In this document: one piece after another, positions 8,486-16,567 of the stretch
Layout of the letters: each line of letters starts with the position of its first letter
Position numbering within the stretch: the first letter of the stretch is position 1
Source: Chloroflexota bacterium
Lineage (GTDB): Bacteria; Chloroflexota; Limnocylindria; Limnocylindrales; CSP1-4
Direction: 5' to 3'
Assembly (NCBI GenBank): GCA_003152165.1
Contig: PLZO01000018.1
Coordinates: forward strand, 173-48,055
Length of the DNA stretch: 47,883 nt
The notes under the pieces: generated by a model
Seen by the model: only the letters and a program-made list of their open reading frames with translations
What the model was told of the DNA's origin: nothing
Database searches by the model: none
Translations under genes and position numbers: made by a program

Positions 8486-9817
8486 ATGAAAGCCGTCTGC
8501 CGGCCGGTCCTTGCCGGCCTTGCGCTCGCCGTCCTGCTGCCGTTCGCGATGGCCACCGGGACGTCCGCCGCAACGACGGCACCATTGCGCCCGCTGACCT
8601 CTGGGCAGGTTGCCCATCGGCTGAGCCGTGAGGTCTACGGCTTCCTGCCCTACTGGCTCCGGACCAGCAAGACGCCCGGATCGCTGCGCTATGACCTGCT
8701 CAGCACCGTCGCCTTCTTCGACGTGGGCCTCCAGTCGAATGGCAGCGTGGACCGAGGTACGCCTGGCTACACCGCGCTAATGGGCGTGTCTGCGACGGCC
8801 CTCATCGGGGCGGCCCATGCGGCCGGCGTTCGGGCGGACCTGACCCTGACCAGCTTCGGCTTCGCCCAGAACCGCGCGTTCCTGCGCAACCGGACCAGCC
8901 AGCGCCGGGCGATCAGACAGATCGTGGCCCTACTGGCGAGCCGCGGCCTGGACGGCGTCGCGGTCGATTTCGAGAGCGTGTATGGGCGGGACCTGCCGGA
9001 TCTCAGCCGGTTCATTGATGCCCTGGGTCGAGCTGTCCGGGCCCACGATCGGGTCGGCCGGGTCAGCGTGGCTGTGGGTGCATCACGCGCCGGCGCGGCG
9101 ATGGCCGCTGCGGCCCTCGCGGGGCACGCCGACCGGATCCTGATCATGGGCTACGACTATCGCAGCGGTGAATCCGCCACGACGGGCAGCACGGACCCGC
9201 TGGTCCGCCGCGGTGGGGGGCCGAGCCTCACCTGGACGCTCGATCTATTCAACGCCGCGCGGCTGCCGGCGAACCGGATCGTCCTGACCCTGCCCTATTA
9301 CGGGATGAGCTGGCCGACCGCATCGGCCCGGCCCGGTACGGCTCCGGCGCGCGCCGCGTATGGCAAGGCACCCGCCTACCCCATCCGGGTCAGCCGGGTC
9401 CAGGCACCGACGGGTGCCCGGCACGGGTACGACCCGGTCGAGGCATCGGCCTGGGTGGCGACCTACGACGCTCACGTCCACGTCTGGCGCCAAACCTGGT
9501 TCGACTCGCCCCAGGCACTGGCGGCAAAGTACGCCTTCGCCCGCAGCCGTGGCCTTGCCGGCGTTGGTCTCTGGGCGCTGGGCTATGACGCCGGCTCAGC
9601 GGCCAACTGGCAGGCGCTCGCCAAGGCCTTTCCGCCACCTCCCCCGGCCAAGGCGCAGCGCGTTCCAAAGCGGGTCCACCAGCCAGCCAAGCCGGCCCAC
9701 AAGCGCCGACCGAAGCCGACGACGACTGCGACGAGCCACAGGTCAAGCACGGCCGAGCGGCCTCACCCGCCATCGACGGTCAAGGTCGTCCACCTGCGGG
9801 GGCCCACCGCAGACTGA
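8486..9817 (+). CDS. Secreted glycoside hydrolase family 18-type protein
   Basis: A 443-residue exported protein with a signal peptide (hydrophobic core LAGLALAVLLPFAM, cleavage likely after GTSA near residue 28). The body (about 50-390) is a GH18 TIM barrel like chitinases and the spore-cortex/peptidoglycan hydrolases of the YaaH type. It keeps the catalytic strand as GLDGVAVDFESVYG, with the acid/base glutamate present, and the family strand ILIMGYDYR. The tail from about 390 is rich in Pro, Lys and Arg and could bind the envelope. ATG at 8486 is chosen because it starts the signal peptide. It converges on ppx with 13 nt between stops. Substrate not determinable; cell-wall glycan is most likely. 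Confidence 0.85.
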   Translation: MKAVCRPVLAGLALAVLLPFAMATGTSAATTAPLRPLTSGQVAHRLSREVYGFLPYWLRTSKTPGSLRYDLLSTVAFFDVGLQSNGSVDRGTPGYTALMGVSATALIGAAHAAGVRADLTLTSFGFAQNRAFLRNRTSQRRAIRQIVALLASRGLDGVAVDFESVYGRDLPDLSRFIDALGRAVRAHDRVGRVSVAVGASRAGAAMAAAALAGHADRILIMGYDYRSGESATTGSTDPLVRRGGGPSLTWTLDLFNAARLPANRIVLTLPYYGMSWPTASARPGTAPARAAYGKAPAYPIRVSRVQAPTGARHGYDPVEASAWVATYDAHVHVWRQTWFDSPQALAAKYAFARSRGLAGVGLWALGYDAGSAANWQALAKAFPPPPPAKAQRVPKRVHQPAKPAHKRRPKPTTTATSHRSSTAERPHPPSTVKVVHLRGPTAD

Positions 9818-9830
9818 CGCCCGGGCTGGC

Positions 9831-10925
9831 CTACGCGCGGGTTTCGGCGGTTCCCTCCGCCCAGCCGTGGGCGAGCCTGGCCAAGGCGTCCCGCCAGGCG
9901 ATCCCGGCGTGGGCCTGGGCCAGGACAATGCCTTCTCTTATCCCGGCTTCGGAGACGGTCAGCTCCTCCAGGCCGAAATGCGCCAGGATCGTTTCGAGAA
10001 TCACGGCTCCGGCGGGCAGCAGCCGAGCCCGTGTCGGATTGATCGCATAGCGCTCGGCCACCGCCAGCGAAGGCTCGGCGCCGAGCGCGTCGAGCGCCGC
10101 CCGGAGACGCCCTCGATCGAGGCGGCGGTCGAGGGCCGCCGCTGGCAGGACCTTGACCAGGTTCGACGCCGTACCACCGACGGCGATGAGCTCGGCCAGA
10201 CTGACCGCCGGAGTTTCGGCCATCAGGCGGCGGGCCTCGGCCCGCATCATCTCGATCTCCCCGGGCGCGGGCGGATCGTTCGCAACGAACGCGGCAGTCA
10301 AACGCGCCCCACCCAGGCGCAGCCCGATCGATGCCGGGGGATGGCCCGGTCCCACGCGCACGATCTGGCTGCTGCCTCCGCCCACGTCGACAATCGCCAG
10401 CTCCCGGTTGATCAGTTGGCCCTGGGTGACACCAATCAGGGTCAGTTCCGCCTCTTCGTGCGGATCGAGGACGCACAGTGGGACGGCCGTGGCCAGGGCG
10501 ACCTCGTGAACCGCCGTGGCCGCGTCGCCGGCCCGGCGCATCGGCTCGGTGCCGACGAAGGCGATCCTCTCGGCCCCCAGCCGGCGGGCCGTCTGCGCGT
10601 AACCGACGAGGGCGGCCACGAGTTCGGCGCGCTTCGCCGGACCGAGCGTGCCGGCCGAGTCGACCCGATCGCCGAGGCCGAGGAACACCGACTCGTCCAC
10701 GAGCGGATCGAGCCGGTGGCCGGTCACCAGGCCGACCAGCAGATGAACCGAGTTCGCCCCCACGTCGACTCCGGCCATAACGCGGCCACCCGCTTCGAGC
10801 ATCGACAGGACGTCTGGATCCGGCGCCGCTTCCACGGCCCCGGACGGATCGACCGACACCTGGACGGGTTCAGTCGCCCGGCGATCCGCCGGTTCAGCTA
10901 GTGGACTCGCCGGAACCACCGCCAT
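9831..10925 (-). CDS. ppx: Exopolyphosphatase / Ppx-GppA phosphatase
   Basis: Hydrolyses terminal phosphates of polyphosphate (or pppGpp). The 364-residue protein has the ASKHA fold of the Ppx/GppA family. The first phosphate-binding loop is AGVDVGANSVHLLVG (about residue 45) and the second is AIVDVGGGSSQIV (about 175). It is shorter than E. coli Ppx, matching the short two-domain form common in Actinobacteria and Chloroflexi. The ATG at 10925 has GGAGG upstream and overlaps the end of the coiled-coil gene by 32 nt; a later start close to the ASKHA domain cannot be excluded. Proximity to ppk and pst supports the polyphosphate role. Confidence 0.9.
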   Translation of the reverse strand: MAVVPASPLAEPADRRATEPVQVSVDPSGAVEAAPDPDVLSMLEAGGRVMAGVDVGANSVHLLVGLVTGHRLDPLVDESVFLGLGDRVDSAGTLGPAKRAELVAALVGYAQTARRLGAERIAFVGTEPMRRAGDAATAVHEVALATAVPLCVLDPHEEAELTLIGVTQGQLINRELAIVDVGGGSSQIVRVGPGHPPASIGLRLGGARLTAAFVANDPPAPGEIEMMRAEARRLMAETPAVSLAELIAVGGTASNLVKVLPAAALDRRLDRGRLRAALDALGAEPSLAVAERYAINPTRARLLPAGAVILETILAHFGLEELTVSEAGIREGIVLAQAHAGIAWRDALARLAHGWAEGTAETRA

Positions 10926-11427
10926 CGGGTTGAAGAGACCTCCGCGTTCGAGGCCGGACCGGCGTCGTGGTCGGTCCGGCCGCCGGCGTCGTGGTTGACG
11001 TGCGCCGGGTGCCCCTCGGACTGGCCCCCGCTCCCCTGGTCCGTCGGACGATCGGCTTGGCCGGGGCCTCAGCCAACGCCGCCGACTTGGCGCGCTCCTC
11101 GGCCCGGATCGCCTCGGCAGCCTCGTGGGCAATGTCGCTGACCGTCTGGCGCCCCTGGGCTCGAGCGTTGGCCGCGATCATCTCGGACAGCTCGGTCAGG
11201 AGGGTGGCCGCCTGGCCCGCCCTGGCAATCGCCGCGTCCAACTGGCCCTGCCGGCGGGTCCTCTCGGCGCCGGTTGCCTCGAGCAGCTGGTGACGGCGCT
11301 TCGACTCGTCTGCCCGGGCGGCGGCCAGCCGCTTCTCGAGCCGGCCGAGGAGCTTCCAGGCGCGCTTGAATGCCTTCGTCGCTGCCCCCTTCGAGGGCTT
11401 CGCTTGCTTGGCTTCGCTCTTGGCCAT
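10894..11427 (-). CDS. Basic coiled-coil protein upstream of ppx
   Basis: A 177-residue protein of unknown family. Residues 1-35 are lysine-rich (MAKSEAKQAKPSKGAATKAF). Residues 20-120 are heptad-like alpha-helix rich in Ala, Leu, Glu and Arg, likely a coiled coil. The last 50 residues are a disordered Arg/Thr/Pro tail (repeated RRT and TTTP). There is no membrane segment or signal. The ATG at 11427 has GAGGAG about 9 nt upstream. The end of the gene overlaps the ppx start, so the two are one operon. Such a highly basic profile suits binding to a polyanion (polyphosphate or nucleic acid); this is inference from composition and context. Confidence 0.75.
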   Translation of the reverse strand: MAKSEAKQAKPSKGAATKAFKRAWKLLGRLEKRLAAARADESKRRHQLLEATGAERTRRQGQLDAAIARAGQAATLLTELSEMIAANARAQGRQTVSDIAHEAAEAIRAEERAKSAALAEAPAKPIVRRTRGAGASPRGTRRTSTTTPAAGPTTTPVRPRTRRSLQPDGGGSGESTS

Positions 11428-11513
11428 CGGTCTCGACTCCTCGCTTGACGGTTGGTGGTGCTCGAGGATCGCCGGCCCAGGAATCAACCTGGCCGCGTCG
11501 TCTGGAACAGCAG

Positions 11514-11551
11514 GGTTGGCTCGCTAATCGCGACCGACCGGCGAGCCAACC
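11514..11551. repeat. 11-bp perfect inverted repeat in the ppx-operon/pstS divergent region
   Basis: The arm GGTTGGCTCGC (11514-11524) and its exact complement (11541-11551) are separated by 16 nt. It lies between two divergent genes, so it is not at the end of either. It could be an operator for a dimeric regulator or a 5' leader structure. The rest of the 326-nt gap 11428-11753 contains the ribosome binding sites of both genes and a possible Pho box, and no further gene. Confidence 0.6.
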
Positions 11552-11649
11552 TCCAGTCTGCCACCGCCAACAGGAATCTCGTTGAAACTCGCGTCGCGGC
11601 AGCCGGCGTTCACGAGGGGGCCGGCGCGGTCCTGCGGCGTCTGGCCACT

Positions 11650-11682
11650 GTTAACAGCGCGACAACCGACCGTTGACGGCCT
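11650..11682 (+). promoter_or_regulatory. Possible Pho box upstream of pstS
   Basis: Three consecutive 11-nt units read GTTAACAGCGC, GACAACCGACC and GTTGACGGCCT. The first and third agree at most positions and the spacing matches the 11-nt period of PhoB/PhoP direct repeats. They lie about 72-104 nt before the pstS start. The consensus for this organism is unknown, so this is tentative. Confidence 0.3.
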
Positions 11683-11740
11683 CACCACAGGCTCAATCTG
11701 CCAGTTCGGCGCAGGGGCGCCCCGTGTTGTGGCCCCGCCC

Positions 11741-11746
11741 AGGAGG
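11741..11746 (+). promoter_or_regulatory. Shine-Dalgarno AGGAGG fixing the TTG start of pstS
   Basis: A full AGGAGG lies 7 nt before the TTG at 11754, from which the lipoprotein signal peptide begins. It decides the start over longer upstream reading. Confidence 0.8.
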
Positions 11747-11753
11747 AACCACG

Positions 11754-12965
11754 TTGACCATCGGGATTCGCCGCTTCGGCGCACTCGCCGTTGCTGCCTC
11801 CATGGCGATCGCCGCCTGCTCAAGCTCGGGCGCAACCTCAAGCCCAACCCCTCCGAGTGCCGCCCCGTCGACCGCCCCAGGGGCCACTCCCGCAACGTCC
11901 GGTGCGGCTTCGAGCGCGTCGGGCAGTGGCGCCCCGGTCACCTATCGATGCACCAAGGGCGACGGCACGCTCAGCGGCGCCGGCTCGACGTTCATCAATC
12001 CGCTCCTGTCGAAGATGGCCGGCGACTACAACTCCAAGTGCGGCGTGCAGGTTAACTACCAGTCCGTCGGCTCCGGTGCCGGGGTCAAGGATTGGCAGCA
12101 GAACACGGTGGACTTCGGCGCCTCGGATGCCTACCTCGCCGATTCCGAGATCGCAGCAGCCGCGGCCAACGGCGCTCCCGTGGAAGTCCCCACAACCTTC
12201 GGTGCGGTGGTGGTTGCCTACAACCTGAGCGGCCTTTCGGGCACGATCAAGATGACCCCGGACATCATCGCGAACATCTTTCTGGGCAAGATCACCACCT
12301 GGAACGACCCGGCGCTCGCCGCGGCCAATCCGGGTCTTAACCTGCCGAGCACGGCCATCAGCGTCGTCCACCGCTCGGATGGCTCGGGCACCACCAGCAT
12401 CTTCACCCACTACCTGACGGCTGTCAGCACCGACTGGGTCACCACGGTGGGCGCCGGTGACCCAACCAAGTCAGCCGCCAAGACCGTCACCTGGCCGGTC
12501 GGGCAGGGCGCCAGTGGCAACGAAGGCGTGACCCAGGGCATCAAGGGGACCGATGGGGCCGTGGGCTATATCGACGTCGCCTATGCCATCCAGAACCAGA
12601 TCCCGTTCGGGGACGTCCAGAACAAGAGCGGGAACTTCATCACCGCGTCACTGGCCTCGATCGCGGCGGCGGCCAACCTGCCGTCCTATCCGGTCGACCT
12701 GCGCTTCAACCTGACCAATACCGATGCCGCCCAGGGCTACCCCATTGCCGGCACGACGTGGATCATCGTGTACAAGGACCTGTCCAAGGTCATGAAGAGC
12801 CAGGACCGGGCGAATTCGCTGGTCGACTTCATCTGGTGGGCGATCCACGACGGCCAGGCGGACGCCGCGCCGCTCGACTACGGCTCGCTACCGGCAAACC
12901 TCCTGGCGCAGGATGAGGCCGCGGTCAGGTCGATCAACTGGGCGGGCGCGCCCCTGCTTCCCTAG
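11754..12965 (+). CDS. pstS: Phosphate ABC transporter substrate-binding lipoprotein
   Basis: Captures inorganic phosphate outside the membrane and delivers it to PstCA. The 403-residue precursor starts at TTG with a lipoprotein signal peptide (ALAVAASMAIAACSS; lipidated Cys near residue 22). A Ser/Pro/Ala/Thr-rich linker follows to about residue 60. The mature domain has the PstS phosphate-site blocks GAGSTFINPLLSKM, DFGASDAYL, HRSDGSGTTSIF and the C-terminal GASGNEGVTQGIKGTDGAVGYIDV. It is the first gene of pstSCAB-phoU and is separated from pstC by a strong hairpin that may raise its relative expression. Confidence 0.97.
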   Translation: MTIGIRRFGALAVAASMAIAACSSSGATSSPTPPSAAPSTAPGATPATSGAASSASGSGAPVTYRCTKGDGTLSGAGSTFINPLLSKMAGDYNSKCGVQVNYQSVGSGAGVKDWQQNTVDFGASDAYLADSEIAAAAANGAPVEVPTTFGAVVVAYNLSGLSGTIKMTPDIIANIFLGKITTWNDPALAAANPGLNLPSTAISVVHRSDGSGTTSIFTHYLTAVSTDWVTTVGAGDPTKSAAKTVTWPVGQGASGNEGVTQGIKGTDGAVGYIDVAYAIQNQIPFGDVQNKSGNFITASLASIAAAANLPSYPVDLRFNLTNTDAAQGYPIAGTTWIIVYKDLSKVMKSQDRANSLVDFIWWAIHDGQADAAPLDYGSLPANLLAQDEAAVRSINWAGAPLLP

Positions 12966-12977
12966 TCACCTCGGATC

Positions 12978-13012
12978 GCAGCGCCCGGGATGGATACCGC
13001 CCCGGGCGCTGC
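12978..13012 (+). terminator. Strong intercistronic hairpin between pstS and pstC
   Basis: A perfect 12-bp GC-rich stem (GCAGCGCCCGGG with its complement) closes an 11-nt loop, 13 nt after the pstS stop. Only a weak T-poor stretch follows, so it is more likely a partial terminator or a 3' stabiliser of pstS mRNA than a full terminator. Confidence 0.65.
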
Positions 13013-13038
13013 CTCATTGTGGTGGACATGGATCTGGC

Positions 13039-14022
13039 ATGACTGAATCGGCACGAGCGCCAGAGCAGCGCGGCGCGCTGGACCTCGCGGGCCTTCGCCG
13101 TCGTCGGTGGACCGGAGACCTGGCCTTCCGCGCCATCCTTTCGGCGCTGACGGTCGCGATCACCGTCGTCCTCGGCCTGATGATGATCGAGAGCTTCATC
13201 AGCGCCTCCCCGGTGTATCAGAAGTTCGGCATCATCGGGTTCGTAACTGGGAGCGAATGGGCCCCGTCGTTCACCATTTATGGGGCCTGGCCGTTCATCT
13301 ACGGCACGCTTGTCACGAGCTTTCTCGGGTTGCTGATCGCAGTCCCGATCTCGGTCCTGATCGCGCTGCTCCTTACCGACCTGGCCCCAGCGCGCCTGCG
13401 TGGACCACTCGGAATCGCGGTAGACCTGCTCGCGGCCGTGCCGTCGGTTGTCTATGGCCTGTGGGGGCTCCTTGTCCTGGTGCCAGCGATGCGTCCTCTG
13501 GAACAGGGCATCGCGGGGACCCTGGGACGGGTGGTTCCCTTCTTCGGGCCGCCCACCCCAGGGTCCAGCTATTTCGCGGCCGGGGTGATCCTGGCGATCA
13601 TGATCGTGCCAATCGTCTCAGCCGTGACGCGCGAAGTGTTTGCGTCGACGCCGCGCATCCAGCGAGAGGCGGTCCTGGCCCTCGGGGGGACACGCTGGGA
13701 CGTCGCCCGAACGGTCACCCTGCCGATCGGCCGGGCTGGCCTGCTGGCGGCGGTGGTGCTCGGGCTGGGCAGGGCGATCGGCGAAACGATCGCCGTCACC
13801 CTCGTGATCGGCAACTCGGACAACATCGGCAAATCGATCTTCTCGCCGGGCTTCACGCTTGCCAGCGTCATCGCCAACGAGTTCAATGAAGCGACCGAGA
13901 CGCTCCACCCGGAGGCGCTCATTGCCCTCGGCACCGTGTTGTTGGTGGTCTCGGTGATCGTAAATGCGGTCGCGATTGGCATCCGCAACCGCTTCACGGG
14001 AGGGTCCCGCAGTGGCTTCTGA
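13039..14022 (+). CDS. pstC: Phosphate ABC transporter permease PstC
   Basis: One of two membrane subunits of the high-affinity phosphate importer. It has 327 residues with six hydrophobic segments, the first at about residue 35 (ILSALTVAITVVLGLMMI). The binding-protein-dependent permease loop is EAVLALGGTRWDVARTVTLP, where the ATPase docks. The conserved GRAIGETIAVTLVIGN follows. ATG 13039 is chosen because it gives a normal short cytoplasmic lead; no strong ribosome binding site is visible. Its stop lies 11 nt inside pstA. Confidence 0.95.
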   Translation: MTESARAPEQRGALDLAGLRRRRWTGDLAFRAILSALTVAITVVLGLMMIESFISASPVYQKFGIIGFVTGSEWAPSFTIYGAWPFIYGTLVTSFLGLLIAVPISVLIALLLTDLAPARLRGPLGIAVDLLAAVPSVVYGLWGLLVLVPAMRPLEQGIAGTLGRVVPFFGPPTPGSSYFAAGVILAIMIVPIVSAVTREVFASTPRIQREAVLALGGTRWDVARTVTLPIGRAGLLAAVVLGLGRAIGETIAVTLVIGNSDNIGKSIFSPGFTLASVIANEFNEATETLHPEALIALGTVLLVVSVIVNAVAIGIRNRFTGGSRSGF

Positions 14023-14896
14023 CGGAGCCGCCGTCTTCGCCCCCACGGGAGGTGCCCGCCGGTTCAGAGCGAACCTGCTGGTCGTGCTCGCCGTCGTTGC
14101 CCTGCTGCTCGCGCTGATCCCACTGATCGCGGTCTTCGGCTACGTATTCGTGAACGGGATCCGGAGCCTGCTCAGCCTTGACTTCCTGACCCAGGATCCA
14201 CCGGCTGACCTCAGTGCAACTGGAGGTGGTGTACGAAACGCGCTCGTGGGCACGCTTGAAATGACCGGCCTTGCGTCCGTCATTGCCGTGCCGATCGGGC
14301 TTGGAGTCGCCATCTTCGCGATCGAGGTTGGAGGCGGGCTGGCGCGGGCTGCACGGTTCCTGATTGACGTCCTGTCCGGGCTGCCATCGATCGTTGTGGG
14401 CATCTTCGTGTACGCCACGGTGGTCGTCACGCAGGGTCATTTCTCAGGCTTCGCTGGGTCCCTGGCCCTTGCGATCGTGATGCTCCCCGTCGTCACCGTG
14501 TCCGCGGAGGAGATCCTGCGCCTGACACCACGACCGATCGCCGAGGGCGCGCGCGCCCTCGGCCTTGCTCGATGGCGGGCCATCCTGTCCGTCTTCGTGC
14601 CGATCGGCCTGTCGGGTATCGTGACCGGTGTTCTGCTTGGCGTGTCGCGTGCCATTGGTGAGACCGCGCCGCTGATCTTCACCTCGCTTGGCAACAACTT
14701 CTTCACCCTCGACCTCAATCAGCCGATGCAGGCCCTGCCACTCCTGATCTACCGAAACGCTCTCAACTCCGCCTACGCTTCGGCGCGTGATCGGGCCTTC
14801 GGCGCCGCCCTGCTTCTGATCCTTATCGTCTTTGGGTTCAATCTGGTAGGCCGCTGGCTTACCGCCCGCAGACGCCTAGCCGGGAGCCGCCGATGA
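14012..14896 (+). CDS. pstA: Phosphate ABC transporter permease PstA
   Basis: The second membrane subunit of the phosphate importer, 294 residues with about six membrane segments. The ATPase-docking loop reads [20 protein letters not shown], and the family motif [18 protein letters not shown] follows. The GTG at 14012 is preceded by GGAGGG at 13999-14004 with good spacing, and it overlaps the pstC end by 11 nt. It ends in an ATGA overlap with pstB, consistent with stoichiometric assembly of the PstCAB complex. Confidence 0.95.
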   Translation: MASDGAAVFAPTGGARRFRANLLVVLAVVALLLALIPLIAVFGYVFVNGIRSLLSLDFLTQDPPADLSATGGGVRNALVGTLEMTGLASVIAVPIGLGVAIFAIEVGGGLARAARFLIDVLSGLPSIVVGIFVYATVVVTQGHFSGFAGSLALAIVMLPVVTVSAEEILRLTPRPIAEGARALGLARWRAILSVFVPIGLSGIVTGVLLGVSRAIGETAPLIFTSLGNNFFTLDLNQPMQALPLLIYRNALNSAYASARDRAFGAALLLILIVFGFNLVGRWLTARRRLAGSRR

Positions 14897-15792
14897 CCAT
14901 CCGTTCTGTCCGGCAGAAGGTGACGGCGAGCCCAGCGCCGAACGAGGCCGAGGCCGTCGCGATCCAGGTGCCTGTCGGCGAGCCGTCAGCCAGCGCCGCA
15001 GGTGGAGCAGCTCTCGGTGATGTCGCCATAACCGTGCGCGACCTGAGCGCCTGGTATGGCGCTCGAAGGGTCATTCGCGACGTGTCGATGGACATCCGGT
15101 CCAATGCGATCACCGCCATCATCGGACCGTCCGGCAGCGGCAAGTCCACGCTCCTTCGTTGTCTGGACCGGATGCATGAGGTCGTGCCAGGTGCCCGAAG
15201 CTCGGGCAAGGTCGCCTATCAGGGGGTCGATATCTACGATCCCGAGATCGAGCCCGCCGCGGTAAGGCGGACGATCGGGATGGTCTTCCAGCAGCCCAAC
15301 CCGTTTCCGACCATGTCGATCTACGACAACGTGGCAGCACCGGCGCGCTTCAACGGCCTGGTCAAGGGGAAGGCGGCCCAGGATGAGCTGGTTGAGCGCT
15401 GCCTCCGACAGGCGGCCCTCTGGGATGAGGTTAGGGACAAGCTCGGCCACGGAGGCACGTCGCTGTCAGGTGGGCAACAACAGCGGCTGTGTATTGCTCG
15501 AACGCTCGCCCTGCAGCCCAAGGTGCTCCTGATGGACGAACCCTGCTCAGCCCTCGATCCTGTGGCCACGCTCCAGATCGAGCAACTGATGTCGAACCTC
15601 AAGTCCGAATATACGATCGTCATCGTCACCCACAACATGCAGCAGGCATCGCGAGTCAGCGACATCACCGCGTTCTTCAACATGGGCCCGGACCGGGCGG
15701 GCTATCTGGTGGAGCTGGACGACACTCGCACGCTGTTCACGAACCCCAAGAACCAGCTGACCGAGGACTACGTGTCCGGGCGGTTCGGTTGA
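14893..15792 (+). CDS. pstB: Phosphate ABC transporter ATP-binding protein PstB
   Basis: ATPase of the phosphate importer. Walker A is [11 protein letters not shown] (about residue 78), the Q-loop [18 protein letters not shown] is PstB-specific, the signature is [13 protein letters not shown], and Walker B is [13 protein letters not shown]. The protein has 299 residues, about 40 longer than usual because of an N-terminal low-complexity extension before the domain starts near [13 protein letters not shown]. The ATG at 14893 overlaps pstA, but an internal start closer to the domain is possible. Confidence 0.96.
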   Translation: MTIRSVRQKVTASPAPNEAEAVAIQVPVGEPSASAAGGAALGDVAITVRDLSAWYGARRVIRDVSMDIRSNAITAIIGPSGSGKSTLLRCLDRMHEVVPGARSSGKVAYQGVDIYDPEIEPAAVRRTIGMVFQQPNPFPTMSIYDNVAAPARFNGLVKGKAAQDELVERCLRQAALWDEVRDKLGHGGTSLSGGQQQRLCIARTLALQPKVLLMDEPCSALDPVATLQIEQLMSNLKSEYTIVIVTHNMQQASRVSDITAFFNMGPDRAGYLVELDDTRTLFTNPKNQLTEDYVSGRFG

Positions 15793-15809
15793 GCCCCGAG
15801 GAGACGACG

Positions 15810-16538
15810 ATGACCGGTCCGATCGACGAGATCCTCGATAGCTCGCACCCCGCCGGCTCGCCCACCAGTGCCCTGCCCCACCCGTCGCGCGAGGGGCTCG
15901 ACCGTGAATTGCGCGAGATCAAGGACAACATCCTGCGGATGGGCGCAATGGTCGAGGAGCAGATCCGGGCCTCGCTCGAAGCACTGGTCCACCATGATGC
16001 CGACGCGGCGCTGACCGTGATCCGGGGCGACGGCCGAATCAACGAGATGCAGCGCAAGCTGACCACGATGGTGGCCAGCACCATCGCCACCCAGTCACCA
16101 GTCGCCCGGGATTTGCGCTTCCTGATCGCCCTGGACCACGTCTCATACGAGCTCGAGCGGATGGGCGACCACGCCGGTTCGGTCGCGAAGCAGGCGCGCA
16201 AGCTGGCGCCCGAGCCGCCCCTGCGGAACTATGTCGACCTGCCCGAGATCGGTGAGCGGGCCGCATTCCAGGTCCACGGCATCCTGCGCGCCCTCGTCGA
16301 CATCGACGAGGCGGCCGCCCGGGACGTGGCCAAGGGCGACGATCTGATCGACGACCTCTACCACCGGACGTTCGACGAAGTGCTCGAGCTCATGCGCGAG
16401 GACCCGATCAACGTCGACCGGGGCACCAGGATCCTCTTCGCAGCCCATTACCTTGAGCGGATCGGCGACCGGGTCACGAACATTGCCGAGGACGTGGTCT
16501 TCCTGGCCACCGGCGAGATCGAAGACCTTAACCCGTAG
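15810..16538 (+). CDS. phoU: Phosphate signalling complex protein PhoU
   Basis: Couples the Pst transporter to the PhoR kinase and represses the Pho response when phosphate is sufficient. The 242-residue protein has the two repeated three-helix PhoU domains, with the metal-binding signatures YELERMGDHAGSVAKQ (about residue 115) and HYLERIGDRVTNIAEDV (about 215). There is an N-terminal extension of about 30 residues. ATG 15810 has AGGAG upstream, 17 nt after the pstB stop. It ends convergent with sixA; 29 nt separate the stops and no clear terminator is visible. Confidence 0.96.
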   Translation: MTGPIDEILDSSHPAGSPTSALPHPSREGLDRELREIKDNILRMGAMVEEQIRASLEALVHHDADAALTVIRGDGRINEMQRKLTTMVASTIATQSPVARDLRFLIALDHVSYELERMGDHAGSVAKQARKLAPEPPLRNYVDLPEIGERAAFQVHGILRALVDIDEAAARDVAKGDDLIDDLYHRTFDEVLELMREDPINVDRGTRILFAAHYLERIGDRVTNIAEDVVFLATGEIEDLNP

Positions 16539-16567
16539 ATTCGCCTCGGCCCCGGCCGGAGCGACGG

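Noticed and set aside
9360-10901. A 513-codon plus-strand frame crossing the GH18 end and ppx
   Set aside because: Overlaps two recognised genes in other frames and has no recognisable domain.
16539-16567. CCGGCCGG palindrome between phoU and sixA as a bidirectional terminator
   Set aside because: The stem is only 4 bp without loop and no T-tract follows on either strand.
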